NCBI GenBank assembly: GCA_945485605.1
Contig: CALYSG010000039.1
Span: 1 to 12,674 of the forward strand
DNA: 12,674 nt
From: an uncultured Clostridia bacterium
Lineage (GTDB): Bacteria; Bacillota; Clostridia; Oscillospirales; CAG-272
Direction: 5' to 3'
Under the pieces are notes generated by a model. That model did no database searches. It saw nothing but the letters and a program-made list of their open reading frames with translations, and was not told where the DNA came from. A program made the translations under genes and the position numbers. This document shows, piece by piece, positions 1 through 7,349 of this stretch (positions are counted from its first letter, which is position 1; each line of letters begins with the position of its first letter).

Positions 1-585
1 TATGTCTTTGGTTTGTGGATTAACGGTTATCCTCAAATCCCCATCCGCGTTCCGAATCGCTATGCAACCTTTATCTTCCTCCAAAACTTTCCAATTTGAT
101 TCTGGATTCCATACGCACGGAGTAAAGCTTCCATACTGGAACAAAAATTTCCCAAAGTCATTTGAAGAATCTTGAATTTTAGACGGGTCTAAGAAGAACT
201 TGTCGCAATTACAATCAGCAGACTCTATCCATCCCGTATCTCCCACAGATATTGGAAACAAAACACCGATACTTCCTCCGTTTATGTTAGCGAATGGCTG
301 ATTCACCCTAATTCTATATTCGGGGTAGTCGATGTCTATGAAATTGCCATCATCGTCCTTATGTGTTGTCTTTTTCTTTGTGGCAATTCGTACTGTTGCG
401 ATATTTGTGTCGTAATCGTACGCGGAAACAATAGCTGGCAACCTAAACTGAATAGCCGACAGCACATACTCTCGCATAAGTTGCTTCTGAGAAGCTTTAG
501 TGGGATACAGCAAGCTTGCATCATTTTGAAATGAAGCTCCCATTATGGCATTGCTGCCGTCTTCTACTGAAACTATCTTTGCCAC
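1..585 (-). CDS. Phage baseplate spike protein, Gp138/Gp45-like N-terminal OB domain (partial)
   Basis: The frame is open from a GTG at 585 to the left edge, giving 195 residues with no stop, so the C-terminus lies outside the window. The GTG overlaps the TAG of the preceding gene by one base (TAGTG), which is translational coupling typical of phage tail modules. Residues 49-68 (LPAIVSAYDYDTNIATV...) and 105-130 (SIGVLFPISVGDTGWIESAD...) resemble the OB-fold start of Gp138-type puncturing spikes, where a 'P(V)xxGDxG' turn is followed by an acidic segment. Such proteins sit at the tip of contractile tails and pierce the cell envelope. Codon choice is AT-richer than in the bacterial genes to the right. 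The assignment rests on remembered family pattern and the hub-like neighbour. The same protein could belong to a tailocin or another contractile injection system. Confidence 0.55.
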   Translation of the reverse strand, partial: MAKIVSVEDGSNAIMGASFQNDASLLYPTKASQKQLMREYVLSAIQFRLPAIVSAYDYDTNIATVRIATKKKTTHKDDDGNFIDIDYPEYRIRVNQPFANINGGSIGVLFPISVGDTGWIESADCNCDKFFLDPSKIQDSSNDFGKFLFQYGSFTPCVWNPESNWKVLEEDKGCIAIRNADGDLRITVNPQTKDI

Positions 586-995
586 TATTTGCTATTCCTA
601 CTTCTTATGCACTCTAAATCCATATAAAAGTTTTGACCTCTGAGTTGCAAGTCATATTTTATATTTATTATCTCGTACACAAAATTGAACTTAGGATAAA
701 GTCTGCTTATAAGCCTAAACCTGTCCCCAGCCTTTAGCTTCTTGGTGTATAGAACCCTTATGTTTGCGCCATAATACGATATGGATGGAGTGCCTATCAT
801 TACGGTTTCAAAAGAACTCTTGACGTTTTCTACCCCATCTATGTTTTCTTGCAATCTTCCGCTTATAAATTGGTCTATAGGAAGTTTAATCTGAGTTAGG
901 GCTATGTTTTCGTCCTCTGAATTTGGTCTCAAGAAGACCGTCTTCCCTTCAATTATAAATTGCATTCGGTTGAACCTAAATATTTCCCTTTGCAA
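585..995 (-). CDS. Phage baseplate hub-like protein, N-terminally truncated fragment
   Basis: This is an open frame of 136 codons directly upstream of the spike gene. The only start it offers is a TTG at 995 without a convincing ribosome site, and an in-frame TGA lies about 20 bases further upstream, so I read it as the C-terminal remainder of a longer gene. The stretch IGTPSISYYGANIRVLYTKK followed by LKAGDRF resembles tail hub proteins, where a 'IGxPxxxxxGxxxxxLxxPxLkxGd' segment precedes a beta-rich end that closes with a 'yxIxxlxhxgdtrgxxwyxxle' type segment. Here that end reads YEIINIKYDLQLRGQNFYMD. Hub proteins normally lie immediately before the spike gene, as here. The missing 5' part coincides with the place where a bacterial permease gene starts to be recognisable. 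The hub identity is inferred from motif shape and position, not from a search. Confidence 0.5.
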   Translation of the reverse strand: MQREIFRFNRMQFIIEGKTVFLRPNSEDENIALTQIKLPIDQFISGRLQENIDGVENVKSSFETVMIGTPSISYYGANIRVLYTKKLKAGDRFRLISRLYPKFNFVYEIINIKYDLQLRGQNFYMDLECIRSRNSK

Positions 996-1005
996 GAAAT
1001 CGTTT
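975..1005. other. Junction between phage tail module and bacterial chromosome
   Basis: Two unrelated genes are both broken here. The ABC permease reads normally up to about position 990 (…MTSKRFLAKG) and then stops after two further codons. The hub-like frame begins to look like phage protein from about the same point. Base composition shifts from mixed to AT-rich. I see no tRNA gene, insertion-sequence end, integrase or obvious direct repeat that would mark a clean attachment site. An attachment site would also not be expected in the middle of a baseplate gene. The breakpoint is placed only to within about 15 bases. Confidence 0.6.
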
Positions 1006-1512
1006 AGAGGTCATAATGATCTCGGCGACCGAGATAATATTTGCGAGCGAGGTGTCTTTGATAAGCGTAATTATTTCGTTGCCCATTGGGGGAACGATAC
1101 GCTTGACCACCTGCATAAATACGACCTTGAAGAATACCTGAGAACCCGTCATTCCGAGTACCGCGCCTGCCTCGTACTGACCTTTCGGAATGCTTTCAAT
1201 GCCTCCGCGGAATATCTCCGAAAAATAACAGGCATAATTAATAATAAACGCAATTATCGCAGCGGTCACACGGTCAAAGGTCTGACCAAACATAATACTC
1301 GGCAGGAAAAACACCGCTATCAGCTGAAGCATCAGCGGTGTTCCCCTAATAATCCACACGACCGTTTTGAAAAGCCATGCCAAGGGCTTTACTTTCGACC
1401 GTGTTCCGAACATAATAAGAATTCCGAGCGGTACGGCACCGACCAAGGTCGAGAAGAATATAAGTACATTCAGCAAAAATCCCGAGGTCAGCGACTGAAC
1501 GATTTCAGACAT
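976..1512 (-). pseudogene. Amino-acid ABC transporter permease (HisM/GlnP family), truncated at the C-terminus
   Basis: This is the membrane subunit of a polar-amino-acid ABC importer. It starts with ATG at 1512, one base after the stop of the binding-protein gene, so the two are co-transcribed. Hydrophobic segments lie at about residues 11-36, 50-73 and 83-104. The cytoplasmic EAA loop that docks on the ATPase is visible at 113-141 (YEAGAVLG...VVKRIVPP), followed by the conserved GNEIITLIKDTSL at 144-156. Family members are usually about 215-225 residues; this frame ends at 178 and lacks the last membrane helix. The loss coincides with the phage junction, and the ATPase gene normally found next is absent. 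If the junction is real the importer should be non-functional. If it is an assembly error the gene is intact in the organism. The family assignment is secure. Confidence 0.85.
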
Positions 1513-1513
1513 C

Positions 1514-2308
1514 TTACTTTATAAGTTGCTCTCCGAGCTTATACTTGTTGGCTATCTCCTCGAGCTTACCGTTTTTCTTAAGCTCTTCTATTGCGGCGTT
1601 GACCTTAGCTGTGAGATCACTGCCTTTTCTGAAGGCAATTCCGTATTCCTCTTCACCGAAGGCAAAATTCTTATCAACCGCAAGACCTTCAAATGAGGTT
1701 CCCTCTCCTATCATTCCGAGAGCCGTTATGTAGTCGATGATGCAGGCATCTGCAGTGCCGGCGGCAACCTCCATGACCGCATCTTTCATGGAATTTACAG
1801 CAGTGTAATTCGCGTTCTTGAAAAGATCATTCTTTGTTGCGACCGCTTCACCCGCCGATTCCACCTCGGCAACGATCTTTACATCCTTGAAGGAAGCGGC
1901 ATCGGTATAGGTCCCGATCTTATCCTTCTTCATGACGAGAACCTGTTTGTTCTTCATATATGCATTAGATATCGACATAGCTTCTTTTCTATCGTCGGTT
2001 ATCGTAAGTCCGTTCCAGATGCAATCGATCGTCTTTCCCTTAAGCTCTATCTCCTTTGTCTCCCAGTTTATCTCCTGAAATTTCGGGGTGACACCGAGGA
2101 TCTTACATACCTCTTTTGCAAACTCGGTCTCAAAGCCCGTCAGTTCACCGTTCTCAATATAGTTCATAGGCTCAAAATAAGTTATACCGATTATAAGAGT
2201 GCCTTTTTTCTCTACATACTCTGCATCCGAATCGGTTCCGTTCGCGCACGAAACGAGCGGAAGTGCAATAACCACAGCCAGCAACAAGATAGCAATTACT
2301 TTTTTCAT
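1514..2308 (-). CDS. Amino-acid ABC transporter substrate-binding lipoprotein (solute-binding family 3)
   Basis: This is the extracytoplasmic receptor of the importer whose permease follows one base later. I chose the ATG at 2308 (264 residues), because GGAGG at 2317-2321 sits 8 bases upstream. A TTG at 2323 in the same frame overlaps that ribosome site and is unlikely. The N-terminus is a lipoprotein signal: MKK, a hydrophobic stretch and the lipobox LVSC with the lipidated Cys at 21. The mature part has the two-lobed family 3 fold: GITYFEPMNY at 41-50, TGFETEFAKEV at 57-67, DRKEAMSIS at 106-114 with Arg107 in the place that usually binds the substrate carboxylate, and IDYITA at 191-196 with Asp192 in the place that usually binds its amino group. 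These residues suggest an amino acid as ligand. Which one cannot be told from sequence alone. Confidence 0.92.
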   Translation of the reverse strand: MKKVIAILLLAVVIALPLVSCANGTDSDAEYVEKKGTLIIGITYFEPMNYIENGELTGFETEFAKEVCKILGVTPKFQEINWETKEIELKGKTIDCIWNGLTITDDRKEAMSISNAYMKNKQVLVMKKDKIGTYTDAASFKDVKIVAEVESAGEAVATKNDLFKNANYTAVNSMKDAVMEVAAGTADACIIDYITALGMIGEGTSFEGLAVDKNFAFGEEEYGIAFRKGSDLTAKVNAAIEELKKNGKLEEIANKYKLGEQLIK

Positions 2309-2358
2309 TTTTTTGTCCTCCAAAACGCTTCATTGCTTTACTCAACTAAAGCGATAAT

Positions 2359-2387
2359 ATGATACCACAGGCGTATCACTTTGTCAA
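2359..2387 (-). promoter_or_regulatory. Sigma-A-type promoter of the amino-acid transporter operon
   Basis: On the minus strand a perfect -35 TTGACA (2382-2387) is followed by a 17-base spacer and a -10 TATCAT (2359-2364). Transcription should start near 2350, giving a leader of about 40 bases before the ATG at 2308. The promoter lies downstream of the terminator of the preceding glycosyltransferase gene, so the transporter is an independent unit. The leader is too short for a riboswitch, and I see no clear operator palindrome. Confidence 0.8.
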
Positions 2388-2466
2388 TAGACTTATAGAA
2401 ATTTTATTAAGTTCAACATTTTAATTAGTTGTATCTCGCTGATTTGTGTAACTATTGTTTATATTA

Positions 2467-2497
2467 TACAAAAAGGCTCCCGAGATCGGAAGCCTTT
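2467..2497 (-). terminator. Rho-independent terminator after the glycosyltransferase gene
   Basis: Reading the minus strand, AAAGGCTTCCG, a four-base loop and CGGGAGCCTTT form an 11-bp stem with one T-G wobble, followed by TTTTTGTAT. It starts three bases after the TAA of the glycosyltransferase gene. Confidence 0.88.
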
Positions 2498-2500
2498 GGT

Positions 2501-3640
2501 TTACCGCTTCTTAAGTTTTACCGCATCAAAAAGCATCTGCTCCATCTTATCCATACATGACTCAAACGAAAATTGCGCAGCATACCCCAGATAACGTTCC
2601 TCGCATTTTTTCCGATCTTCGGGATTTTCTATCCAATGATCGATCTTGCAGGCAAGATCCCGAGGGTCGTTGCATCTGAAAAGGTTATCTTCGGTAAGCG
2701 CGAAATATCTCGTGGCGCTCCGAGGAGAATTGTTTATTACCGGAATACGCCCACATGATATTGCTTCAAGGCATGAGATAGCCTCTATCTCTATCTCGGC
2801 GGGGTGAACATAAAGGTCGGAATAATTGATCACCTTTACAATCTCGCCGCGGTTGAAAAATCTCATCACGGGCGCGCACCCGAGCTTTCTCAAAGCGTGT
2901 TCGCGGATCTCTTTTTCAAGCGGTCCGCATCCGGCGTAAATAGGAACTATGATGTCCCGGTGCTTTGAAAGTGTGATAGCATCGGTCAGAATATCGTGAC
3001 GCTTCTCCCTGCTGTACCTGCCCGAAAAGAGAATTACGAATTTATTCTTCAGCTCTTCCGGCTTGTCTACAGGAATAGGTCTGAAATCTCCGCTGACTCC
3101 GTTAGAAATAATATAATGATTTGTAGGACCGGTACAGCTCTCGAATGTATCACAGATAAACTTGCTCGGATAGTGAATACAGTCACACTTATCGAAAAAT
3201 TTGTGTCTTAATATCTTATAGGTCATAAGATTCGCCTGTTTGCTGTCCTTCAGGTGAATATGACTCGTGATATTTTCGGCTTGGCAGTGGAAGCTCGCCG
3301 TAATCGGCAGCCCTTTCTCTATTGCGAGCTTCCCGGCGGACATTCCGAGAGAAAAAGGCAGAAGTATATGAACGACTTCGGCATCAGCCATTGCCGCACG
3401 GAGAATATCCTCGTCTGCCTTCCCGAGAGAAACGCCGTTCTTCGCTACATATTTATTGAACACGCCGAAATTATATCTCGGAGTTATAAAGTAGTCCTCG
3501 CGCCCGGATTTGTCGGCATCAGGACAGACTACCTTTACGCGGTGTCCTCTGGCTCTCATACTGTTTATAAGATTGAAAGCCGCCATTGAAGTGCCGTTGT
3601 TCGGCAATCCAAGCACATCGCATACAACAGTTATATTCAT
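2501..3640 (-). CDS. GT-B fold glycosyltransferase, family 4-like
   Basis: This protein of 379 residues has the two-domain layout of retaining family 4 glycosyltransferases, which transfer a sugar from a nucleotide-sugar donor. The N-terminal acceptor half begins MNITVVCDVLGLPNNGTSMA, with the glycine-containing loop at 11-16 and RGHRVKVV at 31-38. The donor half contains FSGRYSREKRHD (205-216), where Arg208 and Lys213 occupy the usual phosphate-contacting positions. It also holds the EX7E motif at Glu284/Glu292 within EIEIEAISCLEAISCG. There is no signal peptide or clear membrane helix, so it probably acts at the inner face of the membrane. The sequence style recalls enzymes that glycosylate diacylglycerol or surface polysaccharides, but the acceptor is inferred only. 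A weak ribosome site (AGGGAAG) precedes the ATG at 3640. The gene has a terminator on each side and appears to be monocistronic. I could not identify a convincing promoter in the 62-base gap upstream. Confidence 0.85.
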   Translation of the reverse strand: MNITVVCDVLGLPNNGTSMAAFNLINSMRARGHRVKVVCPDADKSGREDYFITPRYNFGVFNKYVAKNGVSLGKADEDILRAAMADAEVVHILLPFSLGMSAGKLAIEKGLPITASFHCQAENITSHIHLKDSKQANLMTYKILRHKFFDKCDCIHYPSKFICDTFESCTGPTNHYIISNGVSGDFRPIPVDKPEELKNKFVILFSGRYSREKRHDILTDAITLSKHRDIIVPIYAGCGPLEKEIREHALRKLGCAPVMRFFNRGEIVKVINYSDLYVHPAEIEIEAISCLEAISCGRIPVINNSPRSATRYFALTEDNLFRCNDPRDLACKIDHWIENPEDRKKCEERYLGYAAQFSFESCMDKMEQMLFDAVKLKKR

Positions 3641-3702
3641 TTTGCTTCCCTGTTTTTTTTATTATTTTACCCGGTTTTGCACCGTTATTTTCAGTCAGAT
3701 TG

Positions 3703-3739
3703 AAAAATGCTCCTACGCTTTATGCGTAGGAGCATTTTT
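3703..3739 (-). terminator. Strong terminator at the end of the hydrogenase operon
   Basis: There is a perfect 16-bp inverted repeat (3703-3718 with 3724-3739) around a five-base loop. It begins 20 bases after the hydA stop. The stem is GC-rich in the loop half and A/T at its base, so each strand reads as stem plus T-run; it could also stop transcription arriving from the other side. Confidence 0.93.
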
Positions 3740-3758
3740 ACTGTAAACTTATGTTATC

Positions 3759-5513
3759 TCAAAGCCCGCGTTTGACGTACGAGGTGTGAAGAATCTCGTG
3801 CGCCTTGTGGCTGTTGGGCTCACCGAAGAATTCGGCATAGATCTGCTTGATCTGCGGATTATCATGAGATTTTCTGTACTTCAGCTTATTCGCGTCGGCA
3901 TTGTAAAGGACCGCTGCGCGGAGTCCCTGAAGGTCGGTATTATTACGGACATAAGCCGGCTGAGTCGGCTGACCGCCTCCGTTTACGCATCCGCCCGGGC
4001 AGCACATGATCTCTACGAACTGTGCCTCGACCTCGCCCGATTTGATCTTATTCAGAAGCTCCTTTGCGTTCTTCGTTCCGCTGGCGACGGCAACCTTGAC
4101 CGTCAGACCGCCAAGGTCGTAAGTTGCGAGCTTGATAGCCTTGTTACCGCGGACCTCGCTGAATTCGACCTTCTTGAGTTCTTTACCGGTAAGGACCTCG
4201 GCAGCAGTACGGAGAGCAGCCTCCATAACGCCGCCGGTAGTTCCGAATATAGCTCCGGCGCCCGAACCGATGCTGAAGGGATTGTCGAACTCCTCGTCTT
4301 CAAGAGCCCTGAAGTCTATACCCGCCTTCTCGATCATTCTGCCGAGCTCGCGAGTCGTGATCGCTACGTCGACGTCGGGAATGCCTTCTCCCGCCGCGCA
4401 TTGATGATCGCGCCTGACCTCAAACTTCTTCGCCGTGCAGGGGATAGCCGACACAAAGTAAATATCCTTCGGATCAAGGCCGTTCTTCTGGGCAAAGTAT
4501 GTCTTCATGACCGAACCGAACATCTGCTGGGGAGACTTGCAGGTAGAAAGGTTATCTGTAAATTCCGGGAAATAGTGCTCACAGTATTTTATCCAGCCGG
4601 GTGAGCAAGAGGTAATGAGAGGAAGGTTCTTGTTTTCCTTGATCCTGCTTATCAGCTCATAGCCCTCCTCCATAATGGTGAGGTCAGCAGAAAAGTTCAT
4701 ATCGAAAACGCCGTCAAAGCCAAGCCTCCTGATAGCTGCGACCATCTTGCCCTCGACATCTGTTCCGGGAGCATATCCGAAGCACTCTCCTATCGTCGCA
4801 CGGACAGAGGGCGCTGTGCAGATGTATACCTTTTTGTCGGGATCGGCAAGAGCGGCAAAGACCTCTTCCGTCTGATCCTTCTCGTGAAGTGCGCCGGTCG
4901 GGCAGGCAACGATACACTGACCGCAGTTGACACATGAGGTGTCGGCAAGCTTCATCTCGAATGCGCAACCGATCTCGGTATCAAATCCGCGGTTATTTGC
5001 ACCTATTACTCCGATATCCTGCATAGTCTTGCAGGCGGCGACACAGCGGCGGCAAAGAATGCACTTCGAATTGTCGCGCATAATAGCCTCGGATGAATAG
5101 TCGGTATGAGTATCCGTCTTAGCCCCTCCGAATCTGCTGCTCGAAACGCCGTAGTCACGGCAAAGCTTCTGAAGCTCGCAGGTAGTTGAACGGACGCACG
5201 AGAGACAATCCTGATTGTGGTTTGAGAGAAGGAGCTCAAGGTTGAGCTTTCTCGATTCCGTGATCTTCGGCGTGTCGGTCTCGATGACCCTACCGCTGGA
5301 AACGGGGTAAACACAAGCCGTGACCATTCTGAAGGGCTTCCCGCCCTCCGATACCTCGACGACGCACATACGGCAGGCGCCGATCTCGTTTATATCTTTA
5401 AGGTAGCAAAGAGTCGGGATGTTGATGTTTGCGGCTTTTACGGCTTCAAGTACCGTAATGCCCGCGGCAACTTCATATTCTTTGCCGTTAATTGTAACTG
5501 TAATATTATCCAT
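3759..5513 (-). CDS. hydA: [FeFe] hydrogenase catalytic subunit HydA/HndD (NAD(P)-dependent, multi-subunit type)
   Basis: This subunit reduces protons to H2 or oxidises H2 at the H-cluster. I use the ATG at 5513 (584 residues), preceded by AAGGAG at 5525-5530; a start at 5561 would overlap hydB and lacks a ribosome site. Domains in order are: a [2Fe-2S] ferredoxin domain (Cys36, 47, 50, 67); a His-ligated [4Fe-4S] site (His99, Cys103, 106, 112); two [4Fe-4S] clusters (Cys151/154/157/161 and 194/197/200/204); the H-cluster domain; and a C-terminal small-subunit-like segment (RKSHDNPQIKQIY...SHKAHEILHTSY). H-cluster motifs are TSCSPGW (301-307), PCTAKKFE (358-365) and EIMCCPGGCVNGGGQP (501-516). 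Against the consensus TSCCPxW and MACxxGC as I recall them, Ser304 replaces one Cys and Cys504 replaces an Ala. It is the last gene of the operon, 19 bases after hydB. The maturases HydE, HydF and HydG are not in this window. Confidence 0.96.
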   Translation of the reverse strand: MDNITVTINGKEYEVAAGITVLEAVKAANINIPTLCYLKDINEIGACRMCVVEVSEGGKPFRMVTACVYPVSSGRVIETDTPKITESRKLNLELLLSNHNQDCLSCVRSTTCELQKLCRDYGVSSSRFGGAKTDTHTDYSSEAIMRDNSKCILCRRCVAACKTMQDIGVIGANNRGFDTEIGCAFEMKLADTSCVNCGQCIVACPTGALHEKDQTEEVFAALADPDKKVYICTAPSVRATIGECFGYAPGTDVEGKMVAAIRRLGFDGVFDMNFSADLTIMEEGYELISRIKENKNLPLITSCSPGWIKYCEHYFPEFTDNLSTCKSPQQMFGSVMKTYFAQKNGLDPKDIYFVSAIPCTAKKFEVRRDHQCAAGEGIPDVDVAITTRELGRMIEKAGIDFRALEDEEFDNPFSIGSGAGAIFGTTGGVMEAALRTAAEVLTGKELKKVEFSEVRGNKAIKLATYDLGGLTVKVAVASGTKNAKELLNKIKSGEVEAQFVEIMCCPGGCVNGGGQPTQPAYVRNNTDLQGLRAAVLYNADANKLKYRKSHDNPQIKQIYAEFFGEPNSHKAHEILHTSYVKRGL

Positions 5514-5532
5514 TATCCTGAGCTCTCCTTTC

Positions 5533-7326
5533 TTATTCCTTGACGATTGCCTTAAAGGCACAACCGCTCATGCAGGCACCGCACTTTATGCACTTCTGCT
5601 GATCGATCGTATGTACCTGCTTGACGGCACCGCTGATAGCGTTGACCGGGCAGTTTCTCGCGCACTTCGTGCATCCGCGGCACTTGTCCTCGACGATCTT
5701 GTATCTGACGAGCTTCTTACAGACGTGAGCCGGGCACTTCTTGTCAACGATGTGAGCGATATACTCGTCGCGGAAATACTTAAGAGTGGAGAGAACGGGG
5801 TTCGGCGCCGTCTGACCGAGACCGCAGAGCGAGTTGGTCTTAATATACATAGCGAGCTGCTCCATCTTGTCAAGGTCCTCAAGCTCGCCGTTGCCCGAAA
5901 TGACCTTGTCAAGCAGTTCAAGCAGTCTCCTCGTACCCACACGGCACGCCGTGCACTTACCGCAGGACTCATCTACTGTGAACTCAAGGAAGAACTTGGC
6001 GATATCGACCATGCAGTTATCCTCGTCCATGACGATCATTCCGCCCGAACCTATGATAGATCCGATAGCGGCAAGGCTCTCGTAATCAACCGGAGTATCG
6101 ATGAGGCTCGCGGGAATGCATCCGCCGGAAGGACCGCCGGTCTGGACAGCCTTGAGTTTCTTGCCGTTCGGAACGCCGCCTCCGATATCATAAATGATCT
6201 CGCGGAGAGAGGTTCCCATTGGGATCTCGATAAGTCCTGTGTTTGTGATCTTGCCTCCAAGTGCAAAGACCTTCGTGCCCTTTGACTTTTCGCTTCCCAT
6301 CGAGGCAAACCACTGAGCACCCTTCAGTATGATCTGAGGAATATTTGCATATGTCTCGACATTGTTCAGGATAGTCGGCTGAGCAAAAAGTCCTTTGACA
6401 GCCGGGAAAGGCGGACGGGGACGAGGCTCGCCGCGATTACCCTCGATAGAGGTCATAAGCGCAGTCTCTTCGCCGCAAACGAAAGCGCCTGCACCGAAGC
6501 GAAGCTGAACGTCGAAGTCAAATCCGGTGCCGAAAATGTCCTTGCCGAGGAGTCCGAGCTCGTGAGCCTGCTTTATAGCAATCTCAAGACGGTGAATAGC
6601 GATCGGGTATTCTGCACGGACGTAGATGTATCCCTGATCCGATCCGATAGCATAGCCTGCAATAGCCATAGCTTCAAGAACGGCGTGCGGGTCGCCCTCA
6701 AGTATAGATCTGTCCATAAAAGCACCGGGGTCGCCCTCATCGGCGTTGCAGCAGACATACTTCTGAACCTTGCCGCGGTTGCCCGATGCAAATTTCCACT
6801 TAAGACCCGTCGGGAATCCGGCACCGCCGCGTCCGCGGAGTCCGGAATCAAGCATCGTCTGAATAACCTCATCGGGGGTCATTTCGGTAAGAACCTTACC
6901 AAGAGCCCTGTAACCGTCGACCGCTATGTATTCATTGATGTCTTCGGGATTTATAACACCGCAGTTACGGAGCGCGACACGGTGCTGTTTCTTATAGAAC
7001 TGCGTTTCCGAAAGAGATGTCGGGATATGGTGATCCCCGCTCTTCTCGTGATATTCAAGTCTTGCAACAGGACGTCCCTTAAGGAGGTGCTCTTCAACTA
7101 TCTCGGCAACATCCTCGGGTTTGACCATGCTGTAAAATGTTCCGTCGGGGTAAACGATCATAACCGGGCCGAGTGCGCAAAGCCCAAAGCATCCGGTCGT
7201 TACTATTTTTATTTCTTCTGTAAGTCCCTTCGCTTCAAGCTCCTTCTGAAGCGCTTCTCTTACCGCCATGCTGCCGGAAGAAGTACAACCCGTTCCTCCG
7301 CAGATCAGGACATGTGAGCGTATCAT
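5533..7326 (-). CDS. hydB: NAD(H)-binding flavoprotein subunit HydB/HndC of the [FeFe] hydrogenase (NuoF-like)
   Basis: This is the diaphorase subunit that links the hydrogenase to NAD(H) through FMN. The 597 residues hold a thioredoxin-fold [2Fe-2S] domain (Cys9, 14, 46, 50); the NuoF core with GRGGAGFPTGLKW at 165-177 (nucleotide site), CNADEGDPGAF at 193-203 (FMN site) and FGAGAFVCGEETAL at 277-290; a [4Fe-4S] site with Cys455/458/461 (ESCGKCTACRVGT) and Cys501; and a C-terminal 2x[4Fe-4S] ferredoxin domain (Cys549/552/555/559 and 579/582/585/589). A CPAHVC segment at 531-536 between the NuoF core and the ferredoxin domain may bind a metal. The added domains at both ends match HydB/HndC and not respiratory NuoF. 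The start ATG at 7326 has GGAGG 12 bases upstream and lies 23 bases after the preceding gene. Confidence 0.96.
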   Translation of the reverse strand: MIRSHVLICGGTGCTSSGSMAVREALQKELEAKGLTEEIKIVTTGCFGLCALGPVMIVYPDGTFYSMVKPEDVAEIVEEHLLKGRPVARLEYHEKSGDHHIPTSLSETQFYKKQHRVALRNCGVINPEDINEYIAVDGYRALGKVLTEMTPDEVIQTMLDSGLRGRGGAGFPTGLKWKFASGNRGKVQKYVCCNADEGDPGAFMDRSILEGDPHAVLEAMAIAGYAIGSDQGYIYVRAEYPIAIHRLEIAIKQAHELGLLGKDIFGTGFDFDVQLRFGAGAFVCGEETALMTSIEGNRGEPRPRPPFPAVKGLFAQPTILNNVETYANIPQIILKGAQWFASMGSEKSKGTKVFALGGKITNTGLIEIPMGTSLREIIYDIGGGVPNGKKLKAVQTGGPSGGCIPASLIDTPVDYESLAAIGSIIGSGGMIVMDEDNCMVDIAKFFLEFTVDESCGKCTACRVGTRRLLELLDKVISGNGELEDLDKMEQLAMYIKTNSLCGLGQTAPNPVLSTLKYFRDEYIAHIVDKKCPAHVCKKLVRYKIVEDKCRGCTKCARNCPVNAISGAVKQVHTIDQQKCIKCGACMSGCAFKAIVKE

Positions 7327-7349
7327 AATGCTTTATTTCCTCCTTGACC

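Noticed and set aside
904..1524. Plus-strand open frame (206 codons) crossing the phage/chromosome junction
   Set aside because: It crosses two unrelated sequence sources and lies opposite the permease and the hub fragment. The translation resembles no protein family.
2401..2470. A small gene in the AT-rich gap between the transporter promoter and the glycosyltransferase terminator
   Set aside because: No frame of useful length with a ribosome site is present on either strand.
3641..3702. Promoter of the glycosyltransferase gene
   Set aside because: A TAAAAT-like -10 exists, but no -35 lies at 16-18 bases with a good match; the best TGAAAA candidate is weak, so no site is called.
3786..4604. 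Long plus-strand open frame (272 codons) opposite hydA
   Set aside because: It is a mirror of the hydA coding frame. It has no recognisable domain or ribosome site and lies opposite a fully conserved enzyme.
5419..6285. Long plus-strand open frame (288 codons) opposite the hydA/hydB boundary
   Set aside because: It spans two well-supported minus-strand genes and reads as low-complexity shadow sequence (runs of Arg, Ala, Ser and Leu). No ribosome site was seen.
6562..7317. Plus-strand open frame (251 codons) opposite hydB
   Set aside because: It is a shadow of the hydB frame with no motif and no start signal.
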